DNA of 64,000 nucleotides from Bradyrhizobium sp. CCGB01. GTDB taxonomy: Bacteria > Pseudomonadota > Alphaproteobacteria > Rhizobiales > Xanthobacteraceae. The notes beneath the pieces are model-generated. The model was not told the origin of the DNA and made no database searches. It worked only from the letters and a program-made list of their open reading frames with translations. The translations under genes and the position numbers were made by a program. Of the stretch, positions 7,873 through 17,666 are shown piece after piece. Position 1 is the first letter of the stretch, and the number at the start of each line of letters is the position of its first letter. The stretch covers positions 6,634,001-6,698,000 of the forward strand of contig NZ_JANADK010000001.1 in NCBI RefSeq assembly GCF_024199795.1. Reading direction: 5' to 3'.

Positions 7873-9564
7873 TCACTCCGCCGCGACGCCAGAGGACGTC
7901 GCTGCCGCCTGCGCCAATTGCCGCAGGGCAAATCGCTTCAACTTGCCGGTCTCGGTCTTCGGCAGCTGCGTCACGAACTCGATCGCGCGCGGATATTTGT
8001 ACGGCGCAATCTCGCGTTTGACATGCTCCTGCAACTCGGCTGCGAGCTGAGCGTCCGGCGTCACACCGGGTGCGACGATGACATAAGCCTTCACGATCAT
8101 GCCACGCGCCTCGTCCGGCGCACCGACGACGCCGCACTCGGCCACGGATGGATGCGTGAGCAGCGCCGCCTCCACATCCGTACCCGCGATATTGTACCCG
8201 GCCGAGACGATCATGTCATCGGAGCGTGACTGGTACCAGAAGTAGCCGTCGCTATCCATCAGATAGGTATCGCCGGTGATGTTCCAGCCGTTCTGGACGT
8301 ATTTGCGCTGCCGCTCGTCGGCGAGATAGCGGCAGCCGGTCGGCCCGCGCACGGCGAGCCGCCCCATCGTGCCCGGCGGCAGGTCATTGCCGTCGTCATC
8401 GACGATCTTTGCCTCATAGCCCGGTACGGGCTTGCCCGTCGCTCCGGGACGAATCTCGTCTTCGGTCGCGCTGATGAAGATGTGCAGCAGCTCGGTCGAG
8501 CCGATGCCGTCCATCAGCTTGATGCCGGTGGCCTTGAGCCAGGCGTCGAATGTGGGCTTGGGCAACGTCTCGCCAGCTGAGACGCATTTGCGCAGTGAGG
8601 AGATGTCGCGGCCGGCAAGTTTGCCGATCATCGCGCGGTAGGCCGTCGGCGCGGTAAAGCAGACCGTCGTCTTGTACTGCTCGATCGCCGACAGCATGTC
8701 GTCCGGTGTCGTCTTCTCCAGCACGACGAAAGACGCGCCGATATGCATCGGAAACAGCACGCCGCCGAATCCAAAAGTGAAGGCGAGCGGCGCCGAACCG
8801 ACGAAGCGATCCTTCTGCTCCGCCCGCAAGATATTGTGCGCATAGCCGTCGCAGACCGCCAGCATATCCCGGTGGAAGTGCATGGTGCCCTTGGGGTCAC
8901 CCGTCGTGCCCGACGTGAAGGCGATCAGGCAGACGTCATCGGAGGCGGTATCGACCGCCTTGAACTCCGGGCTCGCATCCGCAATCAGCGCCTCGAGCGA
9001 GTCGCCCGCGCCATTGCCCCAATAGACCACGTGCTTGAGATCGGGTGCCGCCGCTTTCGCTTTCTGCATCTCCTCCGAGAGCTTCCCATCGCAGAGCGCG
9101 AGCGTGATCTGCGCCTTCTGGATCGGATAAGCCAGCTCCTTAGCGCGCAGCAGAGGCATGGTCGCCACCACGATGCCGCCGGCCTTGATTACCGCCAGAT
9201 AGGTCGCGACCATCATCGGATTGTTGGCAGAGCGCAGCAGCACGCGTGCGCCGGTGACGAGGCCAAGCTTGCGAACGAGCACGTTAGCGATGCGGTTCAC
9301 GAGCGCTTGCAGCTCGCGATAGCTGTAGCTGACGGCGGGGCTGATGACGCAGGGCGCGTCGCCGTGGCCCTGCTCGACCCAGCGGTCGAGAAAATAGCCG
9401 ACGCAATTCAATCGCGGCGGATAGTGCAGCTCCGGCCGGGTGAAAGTGAATTCGGGCCAGAGCTCGCGCGGCGGCAGATGCTGCCGCGCGAATGTATCGA
9501 CGTGGGCCGTCGCGGCGTTGCCGTCATGCGAGCCCGACACTTGAACCTTCGCGGCGTTGGCCAT
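7873..9564 (-). CDS. Aryl-CoA ligase, probably 2-aminobenzoate-CoA ligase (benzoate-CoA ligase family)
   Basis: The 563-residue ANL-superfamily enzyme has the AMP-binding P-loop LIAFTSGTTGDPKGT (about 209-223), the A5-like motif GIGSTELLHIF, the hinge region YQSRSDDMIVSAGYNI and the C-terminal catalytic lysine in PKTETGKLKRF. Family members activate an aromatic acid with ATP and CoA in the cytoplasm. The N-terminal pattern (ELWPEFTFTRPELHYPPRLNC) resembles 2-aminobenzoate-CoA ligases, and the presence of an aminobenzoyl-CoA monooxygenase/reductase-type fusion nearby agrees. An operator-like palindrome lies 47 bases before the ATG, which supports this start. Another benzoate derivative remains possible. 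Confidence 0.85.
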   Translation of the reverse strand: MANAAKVQVSGSHDGNAATAHVDTFARQHLPPRELWPEFTFTRPELHYPPRLNCVGYFLDRWVEQGHGDAPCVISPAVSYSYRELQALVNRIANVLVRKLGLVTGARVLLRSANNPMMVATYLAVIKAGGIVVATMPLLRAKELAYPIQKAQITLALCDGKLSEEMQKAKAAAPDLKHVVYWGNGAGDSLEALIADASPEFKAVDTASDDVCLIAFTSGTTGDPKGTMHFHRDMLAVCDGYAHNILRAEQKDRFVGSAPLAFTFGFGGVLFPMHIGASFVVLEKTTPDDMLSAIEQYKTTVCFTAPTAYRAMIGKLAGRDISSLRKCVSAGETLPKPTFDAWLKATGIKLMDGIGSTELLHIFISATEDEIRPGATGKPVPGYEAKIVDDDGNDLPPGTMGRLAVRGPTGCRYLADERQRKYVQNGWNITGDTYLMDSDGYFWYQSRSDDMIVSAGYNIAGTDVEAALLTHPSVAECGVVGAPDEARGMIVKAYVIVAPGVTPDAQLAAELQEHVKREIAPYKYPRAIEFVTQLPKTETGKLKRFALRQLAQAAATSSGVAAE

Positions 9565-9610
9565 CGCACGCTCCTTTCAGCATGGAAAGCACCCGGCAGC
9601 ACTATCTGGG

Positions 9611-9634
9611 AAACATTTTAGGCTTAAAACAATT
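9611..9634 (-). promoter_or_regulatory. Shared island operator, site A
   Basis: AAACATTTTA-GGCT-TAAAACAATT matches the island palindrome (10-base arm, 4-base spacer, 10-base arm). It is centred about 58 bp before the aryl-CoA ligase start, overlapping or just upstream of the expected promoter. Confidence 0.65.
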
Positions 9635-9714
9635 TGGCGCAATAGCGGATTTTGGGCATCCCATGCATTTTCCTGCGGCAAGGTGGGACTGGCCGGCGTG
9701 TCCCGCTGGCGGAT

Positions 9715-10233
9715 CTACGGCCGGCGGCGACTGGCCGATTTCTGCGCCGACGCCTTGGTCTTGGCGAGAAGGCGCATCAATTCGCGGACATCCTTCGGGG
9801 TCAGGTCGGCGAACAGATCGGCAATCCAGGTCTCGTGCTCCGCAGCCATCCTGCGGAACTCGGCGCGGCCCAGCTTCGTGAGGCGGATCACCTGGACGCG
9901 GCGGTCCGTCTCCGAGGTACGGCGGTCGAGATGACCCGACTCCACGAGACGCTCGACGAGGCCGGTGACGTTGCCGTTGGACACCATCATGCGCTTGGAG
10001 ACGTCCGACAGCGTCATGCCGTCGGGCGCCTTGTCGAGCTGCGCCATCAGGTCGAACCGGGGCAGCGTGACGTCGAAGCGCTGCCGCAGGCGGCCGCGGA
10101 CTTCGCCCTCGATCAGGGTCGTGCAGGTGAGCAGACGCAACCACAGCCGAAGCTCTTCGGCATGGTCCTCCGGCGTCTCGACGGCCTTGGTCTCGGAATC
10201 GAGCATCTCGATGCAATCACTCACGGCCGGCAT
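9715..10233 (-). CDS. MarR-family winged-helix regulator, candidate regulator of the island
   Basis: The 172-residue protein has a typical MarR layout: N-terminal dimerisation helices, then the winged helix (DLMAQLDKAPDGMTLSDVSKRMMVSNGNVTGLVERLVESGHL, about 79-120) and the wing residues DRRVQVIRLTKLGR. Several characterised MarR proteins repress aromatic catabolism and release DNA on binding an aryl-CoA. It is the only classical transcriptional repressor I see in the 27-kb island. Two copies of the island palindrome lie between it and the divergent binding-protein gene, so autoregulation is likely. That it binds all seven palindromes is inference. Confidence 0.92.
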   Translation of the reverse strand: MPAVSDCIEMLDSETKAVETPEDHAEELRLWLRLLTCTTLIEGEVRGRLRQRFDVTLPRFDLMAQLDKAPDGMTLSDVSKRMMVSNGNVTGLVERLVESGHLDRRTSETDRRVQVIRLTKLGRAEFRRMAAEHETWIADLFADLTPKDVRELMRLLAKTKASAQKSASRRRP

Positions 10234-10253
10234 TGGCGCCGGCTCGGATTCCC

Positions 10254-10277
10254 CAACGTTTTGAGCTTCAAATAAAT
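10254..10277. promoter_or_regulatory. Shared island operator, site B
   Basis: CAACGTTTTG-AGCT-TCAAATAAAT lies 20 bases upstream of the marR-like ATG. It is the least perfect of the seven copies, which may suit weak autoregulation. Confidence 0.5.
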
Positions 10278-10322
10278 CGGCCCCGGCCGCAAGCCAAAAG
10301 CTGCAACAATCGACCGCACCAG

Positions 10323-10346
10323 AGTTTCTTTAGGCTTCAAATAATT
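10323..10346. promoter_or_regulatory. Shared island operator, site C
   Basis: AGTTTCTTTA-GGCT-TCAAATAATT lies 69 bp (centre to centre) from site B, in the divergent intergenic region before the substrate-binding protein gene. Sites A and C share the identical spacer GGCT. Confidence 0.6.
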
Positions 10347-10494
10347 GGCGCGCCGCTTGCATGCGCCTCTGCCCGCAGGATGGCGACGCCTCGCGCGTGC
10401 TTGAGCTTGCTTGCCGCGGCCGCCATCATCAGCATAAGCTTGGATTGGAGTACGCGGCTTGCGGCGCAAGCCCGATCGTCACGGGGGACACATC

Positions 10495-11670
10495 ATGAAG
10501 ACGCAAATGACCTTGGCCGCAGCCGCCGTGGTGCTCGGCACCGCGGTGAGCCCTTCCCTCGCCCAGGAGAAGATCAAGCTGGGAGTGGTCGTGACCCTGT
10601 CGGGCCCCGCAGCCGCGCTCGGCCAGCAGGTCCGCGACGGCTTTGCGCTCGCAGTGAAGGACCTCGGCGGCAAGATGGGCGGGCGCGATGTCGAGGTGAT
10701 CGTCGCCGACGACGAATTGAAGCCGGACGCAGCGGTCACGAAGGTCAAAGGCCTCCTGGAGCGCGACAAGGTCGACTTTGTGGTCGGCCCGATCTTCTCC
10801 AACATCCTCCAGGCGATCCACCGCCCCGTGACGGAGTCCAAGACGTTCCTGATCAGCCCCAACGCGGGCCCGTCGACGTTCGCCGGCAAGGACTGCAACC
10901 CGTTCTTCTATGTGACGTCCTATCAGAACGACCAGGTCCATGAGATCCTCGGCAAGGTCGCGCAGGATCGTGGCTACAAGCGCATGTACCTGATGGTGCC
11001 GAACTATCAGGCCGGCAAGGATTCGGTGGCGGGTTTCAAGCTCGACTACAAGGGCGAGATCGTCGAGGAATCCTACATGCCGCTGAACACGTTGGACTTC
11101 CAGCCGGAGCTTTCCAAGATCTCGTCGCAGAAGCCCGATGCACTGTTCACGTTCATGCCGGGTGGCCTCGGCGTCAATCTCGTCAAGCAATACCGGCAAG
11201 CCGGCCTTGCCGACACAATTCCGGTGCTCTCGGCTTTCACGGTGGATGAATCGACGCTACCGGCGCAGCAGGATGCGGCCGTCGGCATGTTCGGCGGCGC
11301 GAACTGGGCGCCCAATCTCGACAATCCCCAGAACAAGAAATTCGTCGCTGCCTATGAGGCCGCCTATAACGTCGTGCCTGGCACCTACGCTTTCCAGGCC
11401 TATGACGCCGCGATGCTGATCGACAGCGCGGTCAAGGCCGTGAAAGGCGATCTCTCGAACAAGGATGCAGTCGGGGCTGCGCTGAAGAAGGCCGACTTCA
11501 CCTCGCTGCGCGGCGCCTTCAAGTTCAACACCAACGGTTATCCGATCCAGGATTTTTACCTGACCAAGGTCGCCAAGCGTGCGGACGGCAAGTTCCAGAC
11601 CGAGATCGTTCAGAAGGTCTTCGAGAATTATGGCGACCGGTATGCCAAGGACTGCAAGGCGGCGAACTAG
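10495..11670 (+). CDS. ABC transporter substrate-binding protein, LivK/branched-chain-amino-acid type
   Basis: The 391-residue periplasmic protein starts with a clear signal peptide (MKTQMTLAAAAVVLGTAVSP, cleavage near SLAQ-E) followed by IKLGVVVTLSGPAAALGQQV, the start of a PBP1-type binding fold. I chose ATG 10495 over an upstream in-frame ATG because only it puts the signal peptide first. Related proteins in aromatic-acid operons bind benzoate-type ligands rather than amino acids. No LivHMGF permease or ATPase genes accompany it, so it must share a transporter encoded elsewhere. Operator sites B and C precede it. Confidence 0.9.
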   Translation: MKTQMTLAAAAVVLGTAVSPSLAQEKIKLGVVVTLSGPAAALGQQVRDGFALAVKDLGGKMGGRDVEVIVADDELKPDAAVTKVKGLLERDKVDFVVGPIFSNILQAIHRPVTESKTFLISPNAGPSTFAGKDCNPFFYVTSYQNDQVHEILGKVAQDRGYKRMYLMVPNYQAGKDSVAGFKLDYKGEIVEESYMPLNTLDFQPELSKISSQKPDALFTFMPGGLGVNLVKQYRQAGLADTIPVLSAFTVDESTLPAQQDAAVGMFGGANWAPNLDNPQNKKFVAAYEAAYNVVPGTYAFQAYDAAMLIDSAVKAVKGDLSNKDAVGAALKKADFTSLRGAFKFNTNGYPIQDFYLTKVAKRADGKFQTEIVQKVFENYGDRYAKDCKAAN

Positions 11671-11697
11671 GCCGCATCGCGTTACGGGAGGACTGCA

Positions 11698-12153
11698 ATG
11701 AAGAGCGAAATCACCGGCATCACGCGGGCCAATGAAGGAATCCAGGGCATTTCCTGGAACATCCTCGGCCAGACCTATGTGCCGAAGAGCAATACCGAGC
11801 ACAGCTTCTCCTGGCACGCGACATTGCCGCCGGGCACGTTCGTGCCGCCGCACATCCATCCAGATCAGGATGAGTATCTCTACATGCTCGAAGGCAAGCT
11901 CGACTTCGTGCTCGGCAATTCGGAGTCGCAGGCGACCGCGGGCGATCTGATCCGCCTCGGCATGGGCGTGCCGCACGGAATCTTCAACAAGTCGGAGCAG
12001 ACCGCAAAAGTGCTGTTCTGGGTGTCGCCGACCAAAAAACTGTTCGACCTGTTCTGGGGCCTTCACAACATGAAGGAGCAGAAGCCCGAGGACGTGGTGG
12101 CGATGGCAGCCGAGTTCAACATCCACTTCCTGCCGCCGCCACCCGGCGGCTAG
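11698..12153 (+). CDS. Cupin-domain protein
   Basis: This 151-residue single cupin has the metal-site pattern PPHIHPDQDEYLYMLEGKLDFVLG (motif 1, about 46-69) and a second motif ending in GVPHGIFNKSEQ. The His/His/Glu set is present, so a bound metal is likely. A strong Shine-Dalgarno sequence (GGGAGG) precedes ATG 11698, 27 bases after the binding-protein gene, so they form an operon. Small cupins in aromatic operons can be dioxygenases, isomerases or ligand sensors; the sequence does not say which. Confidence 0.85.
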   Translation: MKSEITGITRANEGIQGISWNILGQTYVPKSNTEHSFSWHATLPPGTFVPPHIHPDQDEYLYMLEGKLDFVLGNSESQATAGDLIRLGMGVPHGIFNKSEQTAKVLFWVSPTKKLFDLFWGLHNMKEQKPEDVVAMAAEFNIHFLPPPPGG

Positions 12154-12155
12154 CT

Positions 12156-13406
12156 TTAAGCCCGCACCGCCGCAAGTCCCGGCACTGCGGCGAAGCCGGC
12201 CTTGGTGGCATAGCCGCGCACGATCGCTTCGCGCTGGGAATAGCTCAGCACGTTGTCGACATTGTCGAAGCCATCGGGCGCAAGCTGCTCGACCGCGTCG
12301 ATGACGCCTTCGGGGCCACCGCGCCGGTTGGAGCGGACGATGTCAGCGGTCATGGGCAGGCGCTTCTTCTCGTATTCGAGCAGCGCCTGGCGGGGATGCT
12401 CGGCGCGCACCAGCGCATCGGCAATGCAGCGCGCGTCGAGGATGGCCTGAGATGCGCCGTTCGAGCCTACCGGATACATCGGATGCGCGGCATCGCCGAG
12501 CAGCGTGACGCGCCCGGACGACCAGTAGGGCAAGGGATCGCGGTCGCAGGTCGGATATTCGTAGAATTCGGGTGTTGCCGAGATCAGGCTCCTCACGTCG
12601 ATATAGGGCACGGAGAAGCGTGCGACGTGCGGCATCAGTTCCTCGCGCCGGCCGGGCCGCGACCAATCCTCTTTCCGCGGCGGCGGGGCATTGCCCTCGC
12701 CGACCTTCACCAGCACTGCCCAGTTGGTGAGGCGGCTCGCGGGGCTCGATCCTTCCGCGATCGGATAGATCACCACCTTGGCATTGAGGCCACCGGCCAC
12801 GATCATCGACTTGCCGGTGAGGAACAGCGGCCAATCGCGCGCACCGCGCCACAGCATCAGGCCGTTCCAGCACGGCGGTCCCTCGTTCGGGAACAGCGTG
12901 TCGCGAACGCGTGAATGGATGCCGTCAGCACCGATCAGGATATCGCCGCGCGCAGTGTGGATGTGCACACCCGTGCGATCGAAGAAATAGGCGGTGACAC
13001 CGCCCTCGTCCTGCGTGAAAGCGCCGAGCCGGCAGCCGGTGTGGATTGCTGCGGGGCCGAGCCGCTCCTCGACAGCGCGATGGATGACGCCCTGAAGCCG
13101 GCCCCGGTGGATCGAGAATTGCGGCACATCGTGGCCGGCGTCGATGCCGCGGGCTTCGCGCCAGACCTCCTGACCGTGGCGATTGAGGTAATAGAGCTGG
13201 TCGGTGCGGATCGCGACGTCGTCGAGTTTCTGAAGCAGGCCGAGGCCGGCGAGTTCGCGCATCGCATGCGGCAACGTGTTGATGCCGACGCCGAGCTCGC
13301 GGATTGTATCGGCCTGCTCGAAGATCTCGCAGTCCAGGCCGCGCGAGCGCAGCATCAATGCCGTAGTGAGACCACCGATACCGCCACCGACGATAATCGC
13401 CTTCAT
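12156..13406 (-). CDS. FAD-dependent aromatic monooxygenase (PhzS/salicylate-hydroxylase-like)
   Basis: The 416-residue group A flavoprotein has the dinucleotide motif MKAIIVGGGIGGLTTALML at the start, the DG motif ILIGADGIHSRVR near 165 and GRVTLLGDAAHPMYPVGSNG near 305. ATG 13406 is preferred over an ATG 18 bases upstream because GGAG lies 10 bases before it and the FAD motif then begins the protein. Such enzymes hydroxylate aromatic rings with NAD(P)H and O2. It is downstream of the aminobenzoyl-CoA monooxygenase/reductase gene and its stop nearly abuts the convergent cupin gene. Substrate unknown. Confidence 0.88.
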   Translation of the reverse strand: MKAIIVGGGIGGLTTALMLRSRGLDCEIFEQADTIRELGVGINTLPHAMRELAGLGLLQKLDDVAIRTDQLYYLNRHGQEVWREARGIDAGHDVPQFSIHRGRLQGVIHRAVEERLGPAAIHTGCRLGAFTQDEGGVTAYFFDRTGVHIHTARGDILIGADGIHSRVRDTLFPNEGPPCWNGLMLWRGARDWPLFLTGKSMIVAGGLNAKVVIYPIAEGSSPASRLTNWAVLVKVGEGNAPPPRKEDWSRPGRREELMPHVARFSVPYIDVRSLISATPEFYEYPTCDRDPLPYWSSGRVTLLGDAAHPMYPVGSNGASQAILDARCIADALVRAEHPRQALLEYEKKRLPMTADIVRSNRRGGPEGVIDAVEQLAPDGFDNVDNVLSYSQREAIVRGYATKAGFAAVPGLAAVRA

Positions 13407-13458
13407 CGCCCTTACTCCACTCAATACCTAGGCAACGGGGTTAACGTCGCACGGGCGA

Positions 13459-15810
13459 TCACTCCGCCGCAAGCGGCTTTGTCGCCTCCGCCTTGAGCTC
13501 GGCCCGGGTCTTGGGCTTAGCCTTAATTCTCAGCTCCTCGAGATCCTGCCTGTCGCGCACGCTGTTGCGGAAAATCTGATCTTTTCCGGGGAGGTATTGC
13601 GGCGGACAGAACGCATCGTTTGCCCCGTACCAGGCCGCCGCCCTCATGGTAAAGAAGGGATCCACCAGATGCGGCCGGCCAAGCGCGACGAGATCCGCCC
13701 GGCCGGCCGCCAAAATGGTGTTGGCCTGGTCCGCGGTCGTGATGTTGCCGACGCACATGGTGGCGACACGCGCCTCGTTACGGACCTGGTCGGAAAACGG
13801 CGTCTGGAACATGCGGCCGTAGACCGGCTGCGCATCACGCACGGTCTGCCCGGTCGAGACGTCGACGAGATCGACGCCAGCCTCGGCAAAGGCGCGCGCA
13901 ATCGCAACCGCATCGTCGCCGGTGATGCCGCCGTCCGCCCAGTCGGTCGCGGAAATACGCACCGACATCGGCTTGTGCGACGGCCACACCGCCCGCAGCG
14001 CTTCGAAGATTTCGAGCGGAAAGCGCAGGCGGTTTTCGAGTGAGCCGCTATAGTCGTCCGTGCGGGCGTTCGTCAGCGGGGAGATGAAGCTCGCGAGCAG
14101 ATAGCCATGGGCGCAGTGCAATTCGAGCATGTCGAAGCCACAGCGCTCGCCGCGCTCGGCAGCTGCGACGAAGGCGTCCCTCACCGCGTTCATGCCGGCA
14201 CGGTCGAGCTCGTGCGGGACCTGGCTGTCCGGAAAATAAGGCAGCGGCGATGCCGAGAACACCTCCCAGCCGCCCTCGTCCAGGGGACGGTCCATGCCGT
14301 CCCACATCAGCTTGGTGGCGCCCTTGCGGCCGGCGTGGCCCAGCTGCAGGCAGATTCTTGTGGCCGAATTGCCGTGGACGAAATCCACGATGCGCCGCCA
14401 CGCCGCCTCCTGCTCGTCGTTCCACAGGCCGGCGCAACCAGGCGTGATCCGGGCGTCTCGGCTAACGCAGGTCATCTCGGTGAAGATCAGGCCGGCACCA
14501 CCGATCGCCCGCGAGCCGTAATGTACCAGGTGGAAATCGGTCGGTACTCCCTCCTTCGCCGAATACATGCACATCGGCGACACCACGGCCCGGTTGGCGA
14601 TCTCCATCTCGCGCAGGCGGAATGGCTGGAACAGCGGCACGATCGGCTTTTCCGTGTCGACGTCGAAGCCGCTGTCGCGAACCTGCCTGGCAAACGACTT
14701 CTCGACCTCAGCCACAAAATCCGGAGCGCGGAGCTTGAGGTTGTCATAGGTGATCGCCTTCGACCTCGTCATCACGCCGAAGGCGAATTGCACGGGATCG
14801 AAATCCCAGAAGCGGTCGACGTGCTCGAACCAGACCAGCGAAACGTCGGCGGCGTGCTGGGTCTTCTCGACCTCCTCGCGGCGGCCGTGCTCATAGACTT
14901 CCAGCGCTGCCTTGATGCTGGGCGCCTTCTCCATTGCATCGGCCAGTGCGATCGCGTCTTCCATCGCGAGCTTGGTGCCGGAGCCGATCGAGAAATGTGC
15001 GCTCGCCTTGGCGTCTCCGAGCAGCACCATGTTGTCCTTGACCCAACGCTTGCTGCGGACCATCGGGAAGTTGCGCCACATCGAACGGTTGGTGAGCAGC
15101 TTGTGCCCGTCGAGGAACCAGCCAAAAATCTCTGCCATCCGCGCCGCGGACTGGGTCTCGTTCAGCCCTGTCAGCCCTGCCCGCTCGAACGTCTCCGGAT
15201 CGGTCTCGAAAATCCAGGTCGAGTGCCCGGCTTCATACTGATAGGCGTGGGCAATGAACGGACCCCACTCAGTCTCCTGAAAGATGAATGTGAAGGCATC
15301 GAGTGGCCTGGTCGATCCCATCCAGGCGAACTTGTTGGAGCGGAGGTCCACCTCCGGCTGGAAGTGCTCGACATATTTTTCGCGGAAGCGGCTGTTGATG
15401 CCGTCGGCGAGCAGAACGAGATCGGCCTCGGCGAAACGGGACTCGTCGTCGATGTCCACCTCGAAATGCAGGACGACGCCGAGCTCCCGCGCCCGCTCCT
15501 GGAGGATCAGGAGCAGTTTCTGCCGCGAGCAGCCGCAAAAGCCGTTGCCGCCGACCCGATGCACCGTGCCGCGAAAGTGTACGGCGATATCGTCCCAGTA
15601 AGCGAACTCCTGGGTGATGCGGCGGTAACTCGGAAGATCATGCTTCTCAAAATTGTCCAGCGTGGCGTCGGAGAACACCACGCCGAAGCCGAACGTGTCG
15701 TCGGCCAGGTTGCGCTCGTATACGGCGATGTCAGCGCTCGGCCGCTGCTTCTTGAGCAGAATGGCTGCGTAGAGACCCGCAGGTCCGCCACCGATGATCG
15801 CGACTTTCAT
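13459..15810 (-). CDS. 2-aminobenzoyl-CoA monooxygenase/reductase-type fusion (annotated elsewhere as bifunctional salicylyl-CoA 5-hydroxylase/oxidoreductase)
   Basis: The 783-residue protein joins a flavin monooxygenase ([20 protein letters not shown], residues 1-about 390, with [21 protein letters not shown]) to an Old-Yellow-Enzyme-type NADH:flavin oxidoreductase (about 400-760, with [20 protein letters not shown] and [11 protein letters not shown]). This exact architecture is known from the Azoarcus evansii enzyme that monooxygenates and then reduces the ring of 2-aminobenzoyl-CoA. The start at 15810 is set by the FAD motif and by the perfect operator D at 15838-15861, which an earlier in-frame start would place inside the gene. 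It is the key enzyme for assigning the island to CoA-dependent aromatic degradation; a salicylyl-CoA substrate is the main alternative. Confidence 0.9.
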   Translation of the reverse strand: MKVAIIGGGPAGLYAAILLKKQRPSADIAVYERNLADDTFGFGVVFSDATLDNFEKHDLPSYRRITQEFAYWDDIAVHFRGTVHRVGGNGFCGCSRQKLLLILQERARELGVVLHFEVDIDDESRFAEADLVLLADGINSRFREKYVEHFQPEVDLRSNKFAWMGSTRPLDAFTFIFQETEWGPFIAHAYQYEAGHSTWIFETDPETFERAGLTGLNETQSAARMAEIFGWFLDGHKLLTNRSMWRNFPMVRSKRWVKDNMVLLGDAKASAHFSIGSGTKLAMEDAIALADAMEKAPSIKAALEVYEHGRREEVEKTQHAADVSLVWFEHVDRFWDFDPVQFAFGVMTRSKAITYDNLKLRAPDFVAEVEKSFARQVRDSGFDVDTEKPIVPLFQPFRLREMEIANRAVVSPMCMYSAKEGVPTDFHLVHYGSRAIGGAGLIFTEMTCVSRDARITPGCAGLWNDEQEAAWRRIVDFVHGNSATRICLQLGHAGRKGATKLMWDGMDRPLDEGGWEVFSASPLPYFPDSQVPHELDRAGMNAVRDAFVAAAERGERCGFDMLELHCAHGYLLASFISPLTNARTDDYSGSLENRLRFPLEIFEALRAVWPSHKPMSVRISATDWADGGITGDDAVAIARAFAEAGVDLVDVSTGQTVRDAQPVYGRMFQTPFSDQVRNEARVATMCVGNITTADQANTILAAGRADLVALGRPHLVDPFFTMRAAAWYGANDAFCPPQYLPGKDQIFRNSVRDRQDLEELRIKAKPKTRAELKAEATKPLAAE

Positions 15811-15837
15811 GGAAGCCTCGCCAAATGACCCGGCGGA

Positions 15838-15861
15838 AATTATTTTAACCCTAAAATAATT
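15838..15861 (-). promoter_or_regulatory. Shared island operator, site D (perfect palindrome)
   Basis: AATTATTTTA-ACCC-TAAAATAATT is a perfect 10-base inverted repeat around a 4-base spacer. It sits 28 bases upstream of the monooxygenase/reductase ATG and serves as the reference for the other six copies. Confidence 0.75.
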
Positions 15862-15908
15862 CCGCGCAAGTCCCCGTTGTTGGCCTCCCGCAGGAAAGGC
15901 TCGCCGGC

Positions 15909-16745
15909 TCAATCCCCCCTGAAGACCGGCTTGACCTTGTTGGCGAACGCTTCAAAGGCCCGTTCGAAATCGGCGGTCGTCATGCACAGGGCCTGGGCAA
16001 CGGCTTCCGCCTCGATTGCCTCTTCCACCGACATCGCCCATTCCATCGCCAGCATCCGCTTGGTCATGGTGTTGCCGAAGGTCGGTCCTTCCGCGACCTG
16101 CTTGGCCAGCAATTGTGCCTGGGGCAGCACCTGCTCAGGCGTGACGATGCGGCTGAAGAAGCCCCAGCGCTCGCCCTCTTCCGCGGTCATGAACCGGCCG
16201 GTAAACAGGAGCTCGGAGGCGCGGGACTGTCCGATGATCCGCGGCAGGATCGCGCAGGCGCCCATGTCGCAGCCACCAAGACCAACCTTGTTGAACAGGA
16301 ACGCGACCTTGGCGCCGCTCGCTGCGAGCCGCATGTCCGATGCCATCGCGATGATCGCGCCGGCGCCGGCGCAGATGCCCTCAACCGCGGCCACGATCGG
16401 CTGCGGGCAGGCCCGCATTGCCTTGACGAGGTCACCCGTCATCCGCGTGAAAGCCGTCAGCCCCTTGGTGTCCATCTTCACGAGCGGGCCGATGATCTCG
16501 AACACGTCGCCGCCGGACGAGAAATTACCCCCGGCGCCGGTGACGACGATCGCCTTCACCGCATCGTCGAAAGCGCAAGCGCGGAAGAAATCCGTCAGTT
16601 CCCGATAGCTTTCGAAGGTCAGCGGATTCTTCCGCTCGGGACGATTGAGCGTCACGTTGGCAACACCGTCGACAACAGCTAGCAGAAAGTGCTGCGGCGA
16701 ATAGTCCGCGAGCGGCACCGTCACAGGATTGGCTGGTCTGCTCAT
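15909..16745 (-). CDS. Enoyl-CoA hydratase/isomerase family protein
   Basis: The 278-residue crotonase-fold protein has the oxyanion-hole motif [20 protein letters not shown] (about 64-83) and the second loop [24 protein letters not shown] (about 119-142). It would hydrate an unsaturated acyl-CoA or open a ring in a crotonase-type reaction. It lies between the monooxygenase/reductase gene and the SDR gene on the same strand, consistent with the beta-oxidation-like steps that follow ring reduction. Confidence 0.9.
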   Translation of the reverse strand: MSRPANPVTVPLADYSPQHFLLAVVDGVANVTLNRPERKNPLTFESYRELTDFFRACAFDDAVKAIVVTGAGGNFSSGGDVFEIIGPLVKMDTKGLTAFTRMTGDLVKAMRACPQPIVAAVEGICAGAGAIIAMASDMRLAASGAKVAFLFNKVGLGGCDMGACAILPRIIGQSRASELLFTGRFMTAEEGERWGFFSRIVTPEQVLPQAQLLAKQVAEGPTFGNTMTKRMLAMEWAMSVEEAIEAEAVAQALCMTTADFERAFEAFANKVKPVFRGD

Positions 16746-16788
16746 GCGATCTCCTTAAGCTCCTTGTTACGCACCTGCGCCATGCACG

Positions 16789-17550
16789 TTAGATCTCACC
16801 GCCCGCAACCGCGATCGCCTGTCCTGTGATCGCGCCAGCGCCCTCGCCGCACAGCCAAAGCACGGCGTCTGCCACCTCTTGAGGCGTGATCAGCCGTCCC
16901 TGCGGATTGTGCTTCGCGAGCTCGGCGATCGCCTGGTCGCGGCTCCTGCCGGTCTTCTTCATGATGTTCTCGATGCTGCCGGCGACGAGATCGGTATCGG
17001 TGAAACCAGGACAGACCGCGTTCACGGTCACGTTGCTTCCGGCTATCTCCAGCGCAAGCGAACGGACGAGACCAACCACGGCGTGCTTGGCAGCCGTGTA
17101 GGCGCTGACATAAGCATAGCCCTTGAGCCCGGCCGTCGATGCAATTGCGACAATGCGACCATAGGGGCGATCCTTCATCCCCGGCAGAACGGCGCTGATG
17201 GCATGGACCACGCCCATGAAGTTGACGTCCATCATACGCGCGAACATTGCACTGTCGGATTTCGCAAACGGCGCGGATTCAGCGCTGCCCGCGTTGGCGA
17301 CCAGGATATCGATCGGCTGTCGCGCGCTCGCTTGCGCGATGGCGGCTTTCAACGACGCCTCGTCCGAGACATCGGCAACGGCCACAAAGTGCGCGGCGCC
17401 TGCCCCGACCGCCTCTTCGAGAACGGCGACGTTCCGGCCGAGCACCGTTACGGTCGCACCTGCCCCGACAAGAGAGGCCGCGATCGCGCGACCGATGCCG
17501 CGACCGCCACCGGTCACCAGCGCGTGCGGCGAGTGCGGCAATCCGGACAT
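16789..17550 (-). CDS. Short-chain dehydrogenase/reductase (SDR)
   Basis: The 253-residue classical SDR has the cofactor motif TGGGRGIGR near the start, NAG at about 90, catalytic Ser (AIASTAGLKG) and YTAAK. It probably oxidises a beta-hydroxyacyl-CoA or alicyclic alcohol intermediate. A longer frame opens at 17604, but that start would include operator E (17587-17610). ATG 17550 puts the Rossmann motif at the normal distance, so I use it. It heads the leftward hydratase and monooxygenase gene group. Confidence 0.9.
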   Translation of the reverse strand: MSGLPHSPHALVTGGGRGIGRAIAASLVGAGATVTVLGRNVAVLEEAVGAGAAHFVAVADVSDEASLKAAIAQASARQPIDILVANAGSAESAPFAKSDSAMFARMMDVNFMGVVHAISAVLPGMKDRPYGRIVAIASTAGLKGYAYVSAYTAAKHAVVGLVRSLALEIAGSNVTVNAVCPGFTDTDLVAGSIENIMKKTGRSRDQAIAELAKHNPQGRLITPQEVADAVLWLCGEGAGAITGQAIAVAGGEI

Positions 17551-17586
17551 GCGTTGGCTCCCTGGGATCTGCTGATCGTTCCCTCG

Positions 17587-17610
17587 ATATATTTTAACCT
17601 TCAAGTTTTT
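17587..17610 (-). promoter_or_regulatory. Shared island operator, site E
   Basis: ATATATTTTA-ACCT-TCAAGTTTTT lies 37 bases before the SDR ATG. The left arm matches the site D arm at 8 of 10 positions and the spacer differs from D by one base. Confidence 0.6.
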
Positions 17611-17666
17611 GCAACGAAAGTGCCGATCAACGCCGCGAATGCTATCGCGCGAGAGGCCGGCCCGAA

